A DNA stretch of 34,529 nucleotides from Bacteroidota bacterium (lineage in GTDB: Bacteria > Bacteroidota > Bacteroidia > Chitinophagales > Chitinophagaceae). Below, piece after piece: positions 1 to 8,096 of this stretch. The position numbers and the translations under genes were made by a program. The first letter of the stretch is position 1. Every line of letters begins with the position of its first letter. The notes beneath the pieces are model-generated. The model made no database searches. It worked only from the letters and a program-made list of their open reading frames with translations, and was not told the DNA's origin. The stretch is taken from contig JABDFS010000035.1 of the NCBI GenBank assembly GCA_013286425.1, positions 1-34,529 on the forward strand. The letters run 5' to 3'.

Positions 1-1464
1 AGCGGAAGCGACCGTATTTATTTTCGCGTGTTTTACAGTGATAAAACGTATATAGCAACCTATAATCTCAACATAAAAGAAAATAAAACCTTTGTTGCTT
101 TCAGTAATCATTTCAAAGAGAAAAATTTGCCCGTTCCTGAAATCTATTTCGTGAATGATGATGCTACTGCTTATTTACAGGAAGACCTTGGCACTGTTTG
201 TTTGCTTGATATTTTAGAAAAGAACGGCCACAATGATCATGTATTTAATCTGTATAAAGAAAGCCTGGAACAATTGGCCCATTTACAAATTAAAGGCGAT
301 GATGAACTGGATTACGAAGTTTGCCTTACGGCAAAAGAGTTTGGCAGGCAAGCCATATTAAGTGATCTTTTGTATTTCAAATATTACTTTTTAGATACAC
401 TACAATTGCCTTATGATAAACAGGCGATGCTGGATGAGTTTGAAGCGCTCGCATCTTATCTTACTCAAACGGAATATAAGTATTTTATGTTCCGCGATTT
501 TCAAAGCAGGAATATAATTGTAAATAAGGATGAAGTATATTTTATAGATTTCCAGGGTGGCATGAAAGGCGCTTTGCAATATGATGTTGCCAGTTTATTA
601 TGGCAGGCAAAAGCACAGTTAAGCGATGAATGGAAAAATGATTTGTTGAATTATTATCTTGATGTTGCTGATGAATTGCTTTTAAAACCGATAGACAGAA
701 ATGTATTCATCGGGCAATACGACGGTTATGTTTTGATACGCATGTTGCAGGTATTGGGCGCTTATGGTTTTCGTGGTTTGTTTGAACGCAAGACACATTT
801 TTTAACAAGCATTCCGATTGCTTTAAAAAATTTAAAAAGTTTTCTGCAACATAGCCGTGTTGGAATTATAATATCCGAATTAAGCCGCTTGCTTGAGGCT
901 ATCACAAGCCCCGAGATCATTACCAATTTTGAACCTTTTGTTGCAGATGAAAACACGCCGCTTGTTGCAACCATTAACAGCTTTTCATACAAGAAACAAA
1001 TTCCACAAGACGAAACAGGTAATGGCGGGGGATTTGTTTTTGATTGCAGAGGATTGTTGAACCCCGGCAGGTTTGAAGAGTTCAAAACGATTTCCGGCCT
1101 GGATAAAAAAGTGATTGATTTTTTAGAACAGCGCACACGCATGAATGAGTTTTTAAATGGTGTGTATGATGTTATTGATATTTCAGTAGAAGATTATATT
1201 AAGCGTGGTTTCAGCAATCTCATGATAAATTTCGGATGTACCGGTGGGCAACATCGCAGTGTATATGCGGCAGAACAAACTGCAAAACATCTTCGCAATA
1301 AATACAAAGTAAAAGTTCACATACATCATTTGAATGAATGCAATTGGGTTACGCCCCCTACCTCTAAAGGGGCGGAAAGCCCCCAACCCTTAAAGGGGCG
1401 TAATGTATCGGTCTCTGAAGAGGAAAATGTCAAGTCTTCAAATCTCATAACAGATTATGAATAA
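1..1464 (+). CDS. APH/AmgK-like sugar kinase fused to RapZ C-terminal domain (5' partial)
   Basis: The reading frame is open to base 1. The codons before the GTG at 28 read SGSDRIYFRV, a typical N-terminal motif of this kinase family, so the real start lies left of the window and 28 is an internal codon. The first ~300 residues are an aminoglycoside-phosphotransferase-like fold: the catalytic loop is RDFQSRN (Asp at 496-498, Asn at 511-513), with Phe where His is usual, and a metal-binding IDFQGG follows (Asp at 547-549). The second half (about 960-1340) matches the RapZ C-terminal domain, including GCTGGQHRSV at 1234-1263. The last ~38 residues are encoded by a palindromic repeat and look non-functional. 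Known: AmgK phosphorylates MurNAc/GlcNAc at C1, and the E. coli RapZ C-terminal domain binds glucosamine-6-phosphate. Inferred: an amino-sugar kinase with a sensing domain, partnered by the overlapping MurU-like gene. Confidence 0.85.
   Translation, partial: SGSDRIYFRVFYSDKTYIATYNLNIKENKTFVAFSNHFKEKNLPVPEIYFVNDDATAYLQEDLGTVCLLDILEKNGHNDHVFNLYKESLEQLAHLQIKGDDELDYEVCLTAKEFGRQAILSDLLYFKYYFLDTLQLPYDKQAMLDEFEALASYLTQTEYKYFMFRDFQSRNIIVNKDEVYFIDFQGGMKGALQYDVASLLWQAKAQLSDEWKNDLLNYYLDVADELLLKPIDRNVFIGQYDGYVLIRMLQVLGAYGFRGLFERKTHFLTSIPIALKNLKSFLQHSRVGIIISELSRLLEAITSPEIITNFEPFVADENTPLVATINSFSYKKQIPQDETGNGGGFVFDCRGLLNPGRFEEFKTISGLDKKVIDFLEQRTRMNEFLNGVYDVIDISVEDYIKRGFSNLMINFGCTGGQHRSVYAAEQTAKHLRNKYKVKVHIHHLNECNWVTPPTSKGAESPQPLKGRNVSVSEEENVKSSNLITDYE
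1351..1401. repeat. GC-rich palindromic repeat inside the 3' end of the kinase-RapZ gene
   Basis: TAAAGGGGCG occurs twice (1365-1374 and 1391-1400), and ACGCCCC at 1351-1357 pairs with GGGGCGT at 1395-1401. The G/C-rich block stands out from its AT-rich surroundings and resembles the short CCCCTxxxGGGG intergenic repeats common in Bacteroidota genomes. It is translated in frame as part of the C-terminal tail, after the last conserved RapZ residues. Confidence 0.65.
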
Positions 1465-2215
1465 TTACGCTGTTAATAATTCCCCCTTCAGGGGGTTAGG
1501 GGGCATGTTACTGGCAGCAGGATTCGGCACCCGTTTAAAACCTTTTACAGATCATTATCCCAAAGCATTGGCTGAAGTAAATAGTAAAACTTTATTGCAG
1601 CTCAACATTGAATATTTACAGCAGTTTGGCATATATAATGTAATAGTGAATGTGCATCATTTTGCAGACCAGATCATACAAAAAATAAGAGAGAATAATG
1701 GCTGGGGAAGTAATATTAGTATCTCAGATGAACGTGATGCAATTCTTGAAACGGGTGGCGGACTAAAACGTGCTGGATGGTTCTTTGAAAAAGAAGAATG
1801 CTTTGTTTTGATGAATGTTGATGTGTTAACAGATCTGCCTTTAAACGAAATGATATCATTTCATAAAAAAAATAAACCGCTTGCAACACTGGCAACAAGC
1901 AATCGGGAAACATCGCGCTATTTTTTATTTAATGAAGAAAATATTTTATGTGGATGGAAGAATGTAAAAACCGGTGAAGAAAAAATTATGCGCAATGCAA
2001 AAAACTTAACGTCAAAAGCTTTTAGTGGTATTCATGTCATTAGTCCTGAAATATTTTCTTTGATGCAACAAAGAGAGCCTAAATTTTCAATGGTGGATGT
2101 TTACCTGTCATTATGCGCTTATCAAAACATTTTATCTTTCGATCATTCTCAAACAAAGTTTATCGATGTGGGTAAACCTGAAAGTTTGCAAAGAGCTGCT
2201 GAACTGTTTCAATAA
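1457..2215 (+). CDS. MurU-like sugar-1-phosphate nucleotidyltransferase
   Basis: A nucleotidyltransferase of the RmlA/GlmU-N type. The nucleotide-binding signature LLAAGFGTRLKPF is followed by PKALAEV, and NVDVLTD supplies the metal-binding Asp. The reading frame opens at ATG 1457, overlapping the kinase gene by 8 bases. However, residues 1-16 include NNSPFRGLGG, encoded by a palindromic repeat, and the family signature begins directly after ATG 1505. The functional start may therefore be 1505 (236 residues, close to the size of Pseudomonas MurU). MurU converts MurNAc-1-phosphate to UDP-MurNAc downstream of AmgK in peptidoglycan recycling. The adjacent AmgK-like kinase supports that role, but the exact sugar is not proved by sequence. 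Confidence 0.82.
   Translation: MNNYAVNNSPFRGLGGMLLAAGFGTRLKPFTDHYPKALAEVNSKTLLQLNIEYLQQFGIYNVIVNVHHFADQIIQKIRENNGWGSNISISDERDAILETGGGLKRAGWFFEKEECFVLMNVDVLTDLPLNEMISFHKKNKPLATLATSNRETSRYFLFNEENILCGWKNVKTGEEKIMRNAKNLTSKAFSGIHVISPEIFSLMQQREPKFSMVDVYLSLCAYQNILSFDHSQTKFIDVGKPESLQRAAELFQ
1482..1503. repeat. G/C-rich palindromic repeat at the 5' end of the murU-like gene
   Basis: CCCCC (1482-1486), a TTCA loop and GGGGG (1491-1495) form a hairpin, followed by TTA and a second GGGGG (1499-1503). The element ends one base before ATG 1505. It is related in style to the repeat at 1351-1401. If translated it gives SPFRGLGG. Its hairpin could also affect translation of the gene it abuts. Confidence 0.65.
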
Positions 2216-2269
2216 TGATTTTAAATAAGTTAAACATTTGTGTGAAACATCGGGCAGTATCAAAATTGC

Positions 2270-2277
2270 TATATTTG
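2270..2277 (+). promoter_or_regulatory. Possible promoter -7 box upstream of the polysaccharide operon
   Basis: TATATTTG fits the Bacteroidota sigma-ABfr -7 consensus TAnnTTTG exactly. No convincing -33 TTTG lies at the usual spacing (one at 2237-2240 is too far). A transcript from here would meet the hairpin/T-run at 2325-2349 after about 60 nt, so it would be a short leader or small RNA unless read through. Confidence 0.35.
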
Positions 2278-2324
2278 CGGGCCTATTTCTTAATAATGAG
2301 CACATTGTTTTTATAAGATTGGAG

Positions 2325-2349
2325 CCTTCTGTTTAATGAAGGTTTTTTT
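2325..2349 (+). terminator. Rho-independent terminator or attenuator before wza
   Basis: CCTTC (2325-2329), an 8-base loop and GAAGG (2338-2342) are followed by seven T residues (2343-2349). It lies downstream of the murU-like gene and 52 bases before the wza start. The stem is short. It can end transcription of the upstream pair, and because a promoter-like box precedes it at 2270, it could also act as an attenuator for the capsule operon. Confidence 0.6.
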
Positions 2350-2385
2350 ATTTTAAATGTGACTCAGAGGGCGAAGCTATATATT

Positions 2386-2393
2386 TACATTTG
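2386..2393 (+). promoter_or_regulatory. Possible proximal promoter -7 box of the polysaccharide operon
   Basis: TACATTTG matches TAnnTTTG. It ends only 8 bases before ATG 2402, so a transcript from it would have almost no leader, or translation would start at ATG 2408. No clear -33 element is seen. This is a consensus match only. Confidence 0.25.
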
Positions 2394-2401
2394 TACATTT
2401 T

Positions 2402-4855
2402 ATGTTAATGTTTAAGAAAATAATCCTTAGAGTTTTTGCTGCTGTTTTATTTTTTTCATGCATCACTGTGCAGACAAAAGCACAGGATCTTTTACGCAAT
2501 TACGACCTCAGTTCTATTAAAGTTGATAAGATATCTGATGCAGATATTTTGAAATTTAAAAAACAATTAGATGCTTCAGGATTAACAGAGCAACAGGCTG
2601 AGCAAATTGCAATTGCCAAAGGAATGCCGGTAACTGAAGTACAGAAATTACGCATAAGGTTACAGCAGTTATCAACTTCAGGTAATATTTCAACTGGACA
2701 GAATAATGCAAACGACACTTATAGAAACAATTTGCGCGACACAGGATTTAACCAGTTATATGCGAATGATACAGCTAATAGAAAACCGCTTATCAACCCG
2801 CGAATATTCGGTTCGGAATTATTCAACAATCCCACGCTAAATTTTCAGCCGGCAATATCTGTGGCCACTCCTTTGAATTATATAATTGGCCCGGGCGATC
2901 AGCTTAATATTTCTGTTTATGGTGTTCAGGAAGCAGACATTCCTGTTACTGTCTCTCCTGAAGGAAATATTATTATTCCCAACGTAGGACAGTTACAGGT
3001 TTCAGGTTCCACAATAGAAAATACTACTCAAAAAATAACTTCTTTAATGGGCCGTACAGCTTATACTACTTTACGAACAGGTGCGTCTAAAATAAGTATA
3101 ACGGTAGGCCAGATAAAAAGTATTTCTATTACAGTTATAGGTAGTAATAAACCCGGCAATTATACTGTTCCTTCTCTTGCCACTGCATTTAATGCATTGT
3201 TTGTTGCAGGTGGGCCCTCTGAGTTTGGAAGTTTCAGGCAAATACAATTATTGAGGAATAATAAGGTTCTTAAAAATATTGATCTGTACAGATTTCTTGT
3301 TAACGGCGATCAAAGCGATAATATTACTTTACAGAATAATGATGTGATAAGAATTCCTTCTTATAAAACAAAAGTGATCATAAACGGTTATGTAAAACGC
3401 CCCGGCATTTTTGAGATGTTGCCTGGCGAAACTTTACAGGATCTGCTGGCATACAGTTCAGGATTTTCTGACAGCGCTTACACATCTTCAGTTAAAATTG
3501 TACAGTTTACCAGCAAAGAATTAAGTGTGAAAGATGTTAGCGCTGCAGACTTCAATAATTATAAGATACAAAGCGGCGATAGCGTTATTGTGAGTAAAGT
3601 ATTAAACAGGTTTAGTAATAGGATAACATTAACCGGTGCTGTTTACAGGGAAGGATTGTATGAATTGACAGACGGTATGACGTTAAGAGATCTCATTAAC
3701 AAGGGCGACGGATTTAGAGAAGATGCATTTATGCAACGCGCGCAGGTATTCAGGCTTAAAGATAACCTTTCGAAAGAAATGTTTTCATTCGCCCCTTCTG
3801 ACACAATGCAGCAAAAAAGCATTTTATTAAAGCGTGAAGACTCTGTTGTGATATCTTCCATATTCGATTTAAAAGATAAGTATTATGTTTCTGTTTTGGG
3901 TGAAGTAAGAAACCCGGGTTATTTCGAATACAGGGATAGTTTAACGCTGAAAGATGTAATTCTTCAGGCAGGCGGTTTTACAGACGCTGCTTTTCCGCAA
4001 AGAATTGAAGTGGCAAGATTAATAAGAAGAGATACACTTACATCGCAGGATGTAAGGGCAAGCATGATAATAGAAGTAAAAAACATTACTGATATTTCGG
4101 CAACACAAAACAATGTTTACCTGCAGCCTTCTGATCTAATAACAATAAAGCGCAAGCCTGGTTTTGTTGCATTTCAATCTATAATAGTTTCCGGTGAATT
4201 ACAATATCCCGGTCCTTACGTTTTGGAAAAGCGGGAAGAAAGAGTGAGTGATATAATTAAAAGAGCTGGTGGGTTTACACCGGAAGCGTATCTTAATGGT
4301 GCATATATAAAACGTTTGAACGTTAGCGATGAAACAGCGCAGGCAAGGCAACAGGTGATTTCAAATATTCAAAACCAGCTTAATGATTCAAGTAATCTTG
4401 TTGAGGAATCTATGCAAAAACAATCTGATCAAATTCCGCTTAATATAACTAAAATACTTTCAGCGCCAGGTTCACCGGAAGATGTTGTATTGATGTCAGG
4501 CGATGAATTAATCGTTCCAAAATATAATGCGCAGGTTAGAATAAGTGGAAGCGTGCTTTTTCCAACAGAAATACCATATAACGAAGGATACAATTTACAT
4601 GATTATATTTCGGCAGCAGGTGGTGTAGCTGAAAATGGTAAAAAGAGTAAAACCTATGTTGTATATGCGAATGGGAGCGCAGCTTCCACCCGCGGATTTT
4701 TGTTTTTTAAGAGCAAGCCTGATGTAAAGCCGGGGGCAGAAATAATAGTACCAGCAAAACAAGAAAAGCAAAAAATTTCTACAGCAGAGTTTATTGGTCT
4801 TGCAAGCGCTATTGCATCTCTGGCAGGTGTTGTTATTGCAATTTTACATTACTAA
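2402..4855 (+). CDS. Wza-like outer-membrane polysaccharide export protein, multiple SLBB domains
   Basis: An 817-residue exporter that would form the outer-membrane/periplasmic channel for the polysaccharide. It opens with a signal peptide ending near TVQTKAQ. The Poly_export domain begins at NYIIGPGDQLNISVYG (about residues 160-215). About six SLBB-type repeats follow, each with a core like VxGxVxxPGxxxxxxxxTLxDLIxxAGGF. A hydrophobic segment (about 798-815) ends the protein, where Wza-type exporters have their membrane-spanning helix. It is about twice the size of E. coli Wza, as is usual in Bacteroidota. ATG 2408 is an alternative start two codons downstream. It heads the run of polysaccharide genes, 28 bases before the Wzz-like gene. 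Confidence 0.92.
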   Translation: MLMFKKIILRVFAAVLFFSCITVQTKAQDLLRNYDLSSIKVDKISDADILKFKKQLDASGLTEQQAEQIAIAKGMPVTEVQKLRIRLQQLSTSGNISTGQNNANDTYRNNLRDTGFNQLYANDTANRKPLINPRIFGSELFNNPTLNFQPAISVATPLNYIIGPGDQLNISVYGVQEADIPVTVSPEGNIIIPNVGQLQVSGSTIENTTQKITSLMGRTAYTTLRTGASKISITVGQIKSISITVIGSNKPGNYTVPSLATAFNALFVAGGPSEFGSFRQIQLLRNNKVLKNIDLYRFLVNGDQSDNITLQNNDVIRIPSYKTKVIINGYVKRPGIFEMLPGETLQDLLAYSSGFSDSAYTSSVKIVQFTSKELSVKDVSAADFNNYKIQSGDSVIVSKVLNRFSNRITLTGAVYREGLYELTDGMTLRDLINKGDGFREDAFMQRAQVFRLKDNLSKEMFSFAPSDTMQQKSILLKREDSVVISSIFDLKDKYYVSVLGEVRNPGYFEYRDSLTLKDVILQAGGFTDAAFPQRIEVARLIRRDTLTSQDVRASMIIEVKNITDISATQNNVYLQPSDLITIKRKPGFVAFQSIIVSGELQYPGPYVLEKREERVSDIIKRAGGFTPEAYLNGAYIKRLNVSDETAQARQQVISNIQNQLNDSSNLVEESMQKQSDQIPLNITKILSAPGSPEDVVLMSGDELIVPKYNAQVRISGSVLFPTEIPYNEGYNLHDYISAAGGVAENGKKSKTYVVYANGSAASTRGFLFFKSKPDVKPGAEIIVPAKQEKQKISTAEFIGLASAIASLAGVVIAILHY

Positions 4856-4883
4856 GATTACATTTTAAAGCTTAAGAATTACA

Positions 4884-5924
4884 ATGAGCGAACAGGAAGA
4901 AGTTAGTTTAAAAGATATAATTAAACGCTTGCAGGAAATTATACAGTACCTTTTGTCAAAGTGGTTAATCATTGTAATTATAGGTTGTCTTGGTGGTTCG
5001 CTTGGTTTGCTTTATGCATACACTGCAAAAGCAAAATATGATGCTTCAATCAATTTTGTCTTATCAAACAGTTCGTCTGGTGGCGGAGGTGGCTTACTTG
5101 GCCTTGCAAACCAGTTTGGGATTGATTTAGGAAGTGATAATATAAATGCTTTTTCAGGTGATAATATTATTACACTGATGAAATCGCGCAGAATGGTTCA
5201 AAAAGCTTTATTCGGTAAAGCAGAAAATACTTCACTAATAAATATATATGTAAAAGATGGAAAAATGGATGAAGCCTGGAAAGCACTTGACAGAACCAAA
5301 AATGCTTACCCTTTTCCTGATAATGCGTTAGCCATGACGATGGTACAAGATAGTTTGGCCAGAAGCATTTACACCAATGTTGTGAGTGGCAATTTAGAAG
5401 TTTCTCAACCTGATAAAACTCAAAGTATTTATGCAGTGAGTACAACATCTACAGATGAAAAGTTCTCTTATTACCTGGCAAAATATTTGGTTGACTCTAC
5501 TTCAGCTTTTTACATAAATACTAAAGTCAGTACAGCAAAACAAAATTTAAATATGCTTCAGCATGAAGCTGATAGCATAAAAAATATTTTGGGAGGGGCA
5601 ATTACTTCAGTAGCTGCTCAAACAGATGCTACTTTTAATTTAAACCCTGCATACCAGGTTCAGCGTTCCGGAGCGATGCAAGGCCAGGCAAGTGCAACTG
5701 CTTTAGGGGAGGCTTATGGTCAGGTATTGCAAAACCTGGAACTTGCAAAAATTACATTGCAAAAAGAAACACCCCTTTATCAAATTATAGACGAGCCTAC
5801 TTTGCCATTAGAAGTACAAAAACCAAGTAAACTTATTTCACTTATAATAGGGGGATTAGTAGGCGGTATTTTAATATGTGGGTTTCTAATTTTGAAACAA
5901 CTGCTTAAAAGATTAAATAAATAG
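4884..5924 (+). CDS. Wzz-like chain-length determinant protein
   Basis: 346 residues with the Wzz/PCP plan: a short cytoplasmic N-terminus, a membrane segment near residues 27-46 (WLIIVIIGCLGG), a large periplasmic region, and a second membrane segment near 319-337. After TM1 comes a glycine-rich stretch (SSSGGGGGLLG), then a GLANQFGIDLG segment typical of Bacteroidota Wzz proteins. There is no cytoplasmic tyrosine-kinase domain after TM2, so it is the kinase-less type. It should set polymer length with the Wzy-like polymerase at 15611 and contact the exporter upstream. It ends 8 bases before legB. Confidence 0.88.
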   Translation: MSEQEEVSLKDIIKRLQEIIQYLLSKWLIIVIIGCLGGSLGLLYAYTAKAKYDASINFVLSNSSSGGGGGLLGLANQFGIDLGSDNINAFSGDNIITLMKSRRMVQKALFGKAENTSLINIYVKDGKMDEAWKALDRTKNAYPFPDNALAMTMVQDSLARSIYTNVVSGNLEVSQPDKTQSIYAVSTTSTDEKFSYYLAKYLVDSTSAFYINTKVSTAKQNLNMLQHEADSIKNILGGAITSVAAQTDATFNLNPAYQVQRSGAMQGQASATALGEAYGQVLQNLELAKITLQKETPLYQIIDEPTLPLEVQKPSKLISLIIGGLVGGILICGFLILKQLLKRLNK

Positions 5925-5932
5925 CACGGCTG

Positions 5933-6931
5933 ATGGAACTACGGGGTAAAAAAGTATTAGTAACAGGTGCTGATGGTTTCATCGGAAGTCATTTGGTGGA
6001 AGAGTTGGTCGAAGAAGGCGCAATTGTAAAAGCATTTGTTTATTATAATTCTTTCAACAAATGGGGTTGGCTTGATTCTTTGAGCAAAGATGTATTGAAT
6101 AAAATTGAAATCTTTTCTGGCGATATCCGTGATCCTTACGGTGTGAAAAAAGCGATGGAAGATTCTCATGTAGTTTTTCATTTAGCTGCTCTAATCGCTA
6201 TTCCCTATAGCTATCATTCTCCTGAAACTTATGTTGATACTAATATAAAGGGCACATTAAATGTGCTTCAGGCTGCAAGAGAATTAAAACTAGAAAAAAT
6301 TCTGGTTACATCAACTTCCGAAACTTATGGTACAGCTTTATATGTACCAATTAATGAAAAGCATCCAAAGCAAGGCCAATCTCCTTATTCAGCTACTAAA
6401 ATCGGTGCTGATGCTATTGCTGATTCGTTTTACAGAAGTTTTAATTTGCCTGTAACTATTGTCAGACCTTTTAATACTTATGGCCCAAGGCAGTCGGCAC
6501 GTGCAGTTATTCCAAATATAATTTCTCAATTATTGAATAATAAAAAAGAAATCAAACTTGGCGCATTGCATCCAACAAGAGACCTGGTTTATGTAAAAGA
6601 TACAGTACAAGGTTTTATTGAAATAGCAAAGTCCGATAGTTTGCTAGGCGAGGAAATAAACATTGCAACAGGGCAAGAAATTAGTATTGGTGATCTTGCA
6701 AAAAAGATAATAGCATTGATCAATAGTGAAGCGTTGATTATAAATGAGCAGGAAAGAATGCGACCTGCAAAAAGCGAGGTGGAAAGATTACTGGGTGATA
6801 ACCAAAAACTTTTAAACCATACCAATTGGAAACAAAAATATTCTATAGAACAAGGCCTTGCTGAAACTATTGGATGGTTCAAAAACAAAGAAAACCTTTT
6901 GCAATACAAAGCTGATATTTATAATGTTTGA
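5933..6931 (+). CDS. legB: LegB-like NAD-dependent nucleotide-sugar 4,6-dehydratase
   Basis: 332-residue extended SDR enzyme. The dinucleotide-binding motif is GADGFIG (residues 12-18). The active site shows SETYG (Glu130) and the YxxxK pair (Tyr152, Lys156). NTYGPRQSARAVIP is characteristic of the LegB/GDP- or UDP-HexNAc dehydratase subgroup. Known role: it removes water from nucleotide-activated GlcNAc to give the 4-keto-6-deoxy intermediate, the first step to legionaminic acid. Its partner aminotransferase legC follows with an 8-base overlap. The assignment rests on both sequence and neighbourhood. The sugar nucleotide (GDP or UDP) cannot be read from sequence, but the PtmE-like gene downstream favours GDP. 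Confidence 0.87.
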   Translation: MELRGKKVLVTGADGFIGSHLVEELVEEGAIVKAFVYYNSFNKWGWLDSLSKDVLNKIEIFSGDIRDPYGVKKAMEDSHVVFHLAALIAIPYSYHSPETYVDTNIKGTLNVLQAARELKLEKILVTSTSETYGTALYVPINEKHPKQGQSPYSATKIGADAIADSFYRSFNLPVTIVRPFNTYGPRQSARAVIPNIISQLLNNKKEIKLGALHPTRDLVYVKDTVQGFIEIAKSDSLLGEEINIATGQEISIGDLAKKIIALINSEALIINEQERMRPAKSEVERLLGDNQKLLNHTNWKQKYSIEQGLAETIGWFKNKENLLQYKADIYNV

Positions 6932-8087
6932 GGACGTAGTACAATTCATCCGCAACCAGTTTAATACAAAAGAGTTTATTCCTTTACATGCACCGGTTTT
7001 TAAAGGCAATGAAAAGAAATATGTGCTTGACACAATCGATTCTACATTTGTTTCATCAGTTGGTGAATATGTAAACAGATTCGAGAAAATGATTTGTGAT
7101 TATACAGGTACTAAATATGCAATCGCTATAACTAATGGTACAGCTGCTTTACATCTTGCTTTAATTATAAATAATGTAAAACAAAACGATTTAGTAATTA
7201 CTCAACCGCTCAGTTTTATTGCAACGTGTAATGCTATAAGCTATATAAACGCAAGGCCTCTTTTTATTGATGTTGATAAAAATACTTTATCACTTTCTGC
7301 AGAAAAGCTGAAATTTTTTTTAGAAGAAAAAGCGTTTCTAAGCAATAAAGAATGTTTTCATAAAGAAACAGGAGAACGAATAAAAGCTTGTGTGCCGATG
7401 CATACTTTCGGACAGGCTGCAGAAATTGATACAATCGCAGAACTTTGCAATAAATACAATATAGCTTTAATAGAAGATGCCGCAGAATCCTTGGGTACAA
7501 TTTACAAGGGAAAGCATACAGGAACATTTGGATTGTGCGGAACTTATAGTTTTAATGGAAATAAAACTATTACCTGTGGCGGGGGGGGGATGATAGTTAC
7601 TGATGATGAGAAAATTGCTAAAACAGCAAAGCATTTAAGTACCCAGGCTAAGGTTGCACATCGCTGGAATTTTGAACATGATTCGATTGCTTATAATTAC
7701 AGGTTGCCGAATATTAATGCAGCATTAGCATGTGCACAAATGGAGCAGTTGGAAACTTTTATTACAGCAAAAAGAAAGTTGGCAGAAGCATATAAAGAGT
7801 TCTTTTCAAATACATCATACACTTTTATAAGCGAGCAAAAAAATGTAAGATCGAATTATTGGTTAAATGCAGTTTTATTGAATGATGAAAGTGAGCGCGA
7901 TGCTTTTCTTGCTTATACCAACGATAATAATGTAATGACCAGGCCATGTTGGATGCTGATGAATAAATTACCAATGTTTAAGGACTGTCCTTCTTATGAC
8001 CTGAGCAATGCTGAATGGATTGAGCGAAGACTTGTAAATATTCCAAGTAGCCCTATTTTAAATGATCTAAAAGACCAAATGTTTTAA
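6924..8087 (+). CDS. legC: LegC-like PLP-dependent sugar aminotransferase
   Basis: 387 residues, DegT/DnrJ/EryC1/StrS fold. ATG 6924 was chosen because MFEDVVQFIRNQF starts the family alignment and the preceding in-frame codons lie inside legB. Visible motifs are NGTAAL (71-76), the cofactor-binding Asp in LIEDAAESLG (Asp185) and the Schiff-base lysine in SFNGNKTITCGGGG (Lys214). It should place an amino group at C4 of the LegB product. Glycines 219-222 are encoded partly by nine consecutive G bases, so slippage there would truncate the protein just after the catalytic lysine. Part of the legB-legC-neuD-legI-legG series. Confidence 0.9.
   Translation: MFEDVVQFIRNQFNTKEFIPLHAPVFKGNEKKYVLDTIDSTFVSSVGEYVNRFEKMICDYTGTKYAIAITNGTAALHLALIINNVKQNDLVITQPLSFIATCNAISYINARPLFIDVDKNTLSLSAEKLKFFLEEKAFLSNKECFHKETGERIKACVPMHTFGQAAEIDTIAELCNKYNIALIEDAAESLGTIYKGKHTGTFGLCGTYSFNGNKTITCGGGGMIVTDDEKIAKTAKHLSTQAKVAHRWNFEHDSIAYNYRLPNINAALACAQMEQLETFITAKRKLAEAYKEFFSNTSYTFISEQKNVRSNYWLNAVLLNDESERDAFLAYTNDNNVMTRPCWMLMNKLPMFKDCPSYDLSNAEWIERRLVNIPSSPILNDLKDQMF
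7581..7589 (+). repeat. Nine-G homopolymer tract within legC
   Basis: The codons GGC-GGG-GGG-GGG-ATG give a run of nine G. In this AT-rich locus other codons could encode the same glycines. Tracts of this length are known to slip in Campylobacter surface-glycosylation genes. Loss or gain of one base would shift the legC frame. Confidence 0.9.
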
Positions 8088-8096
8088 TAACGTTTA

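Noticed and set aside
6858-6923. N-terminal extension of the legC frame
   Set aside because: It lies inside legB, and the family alignment starts at ATG 6924.
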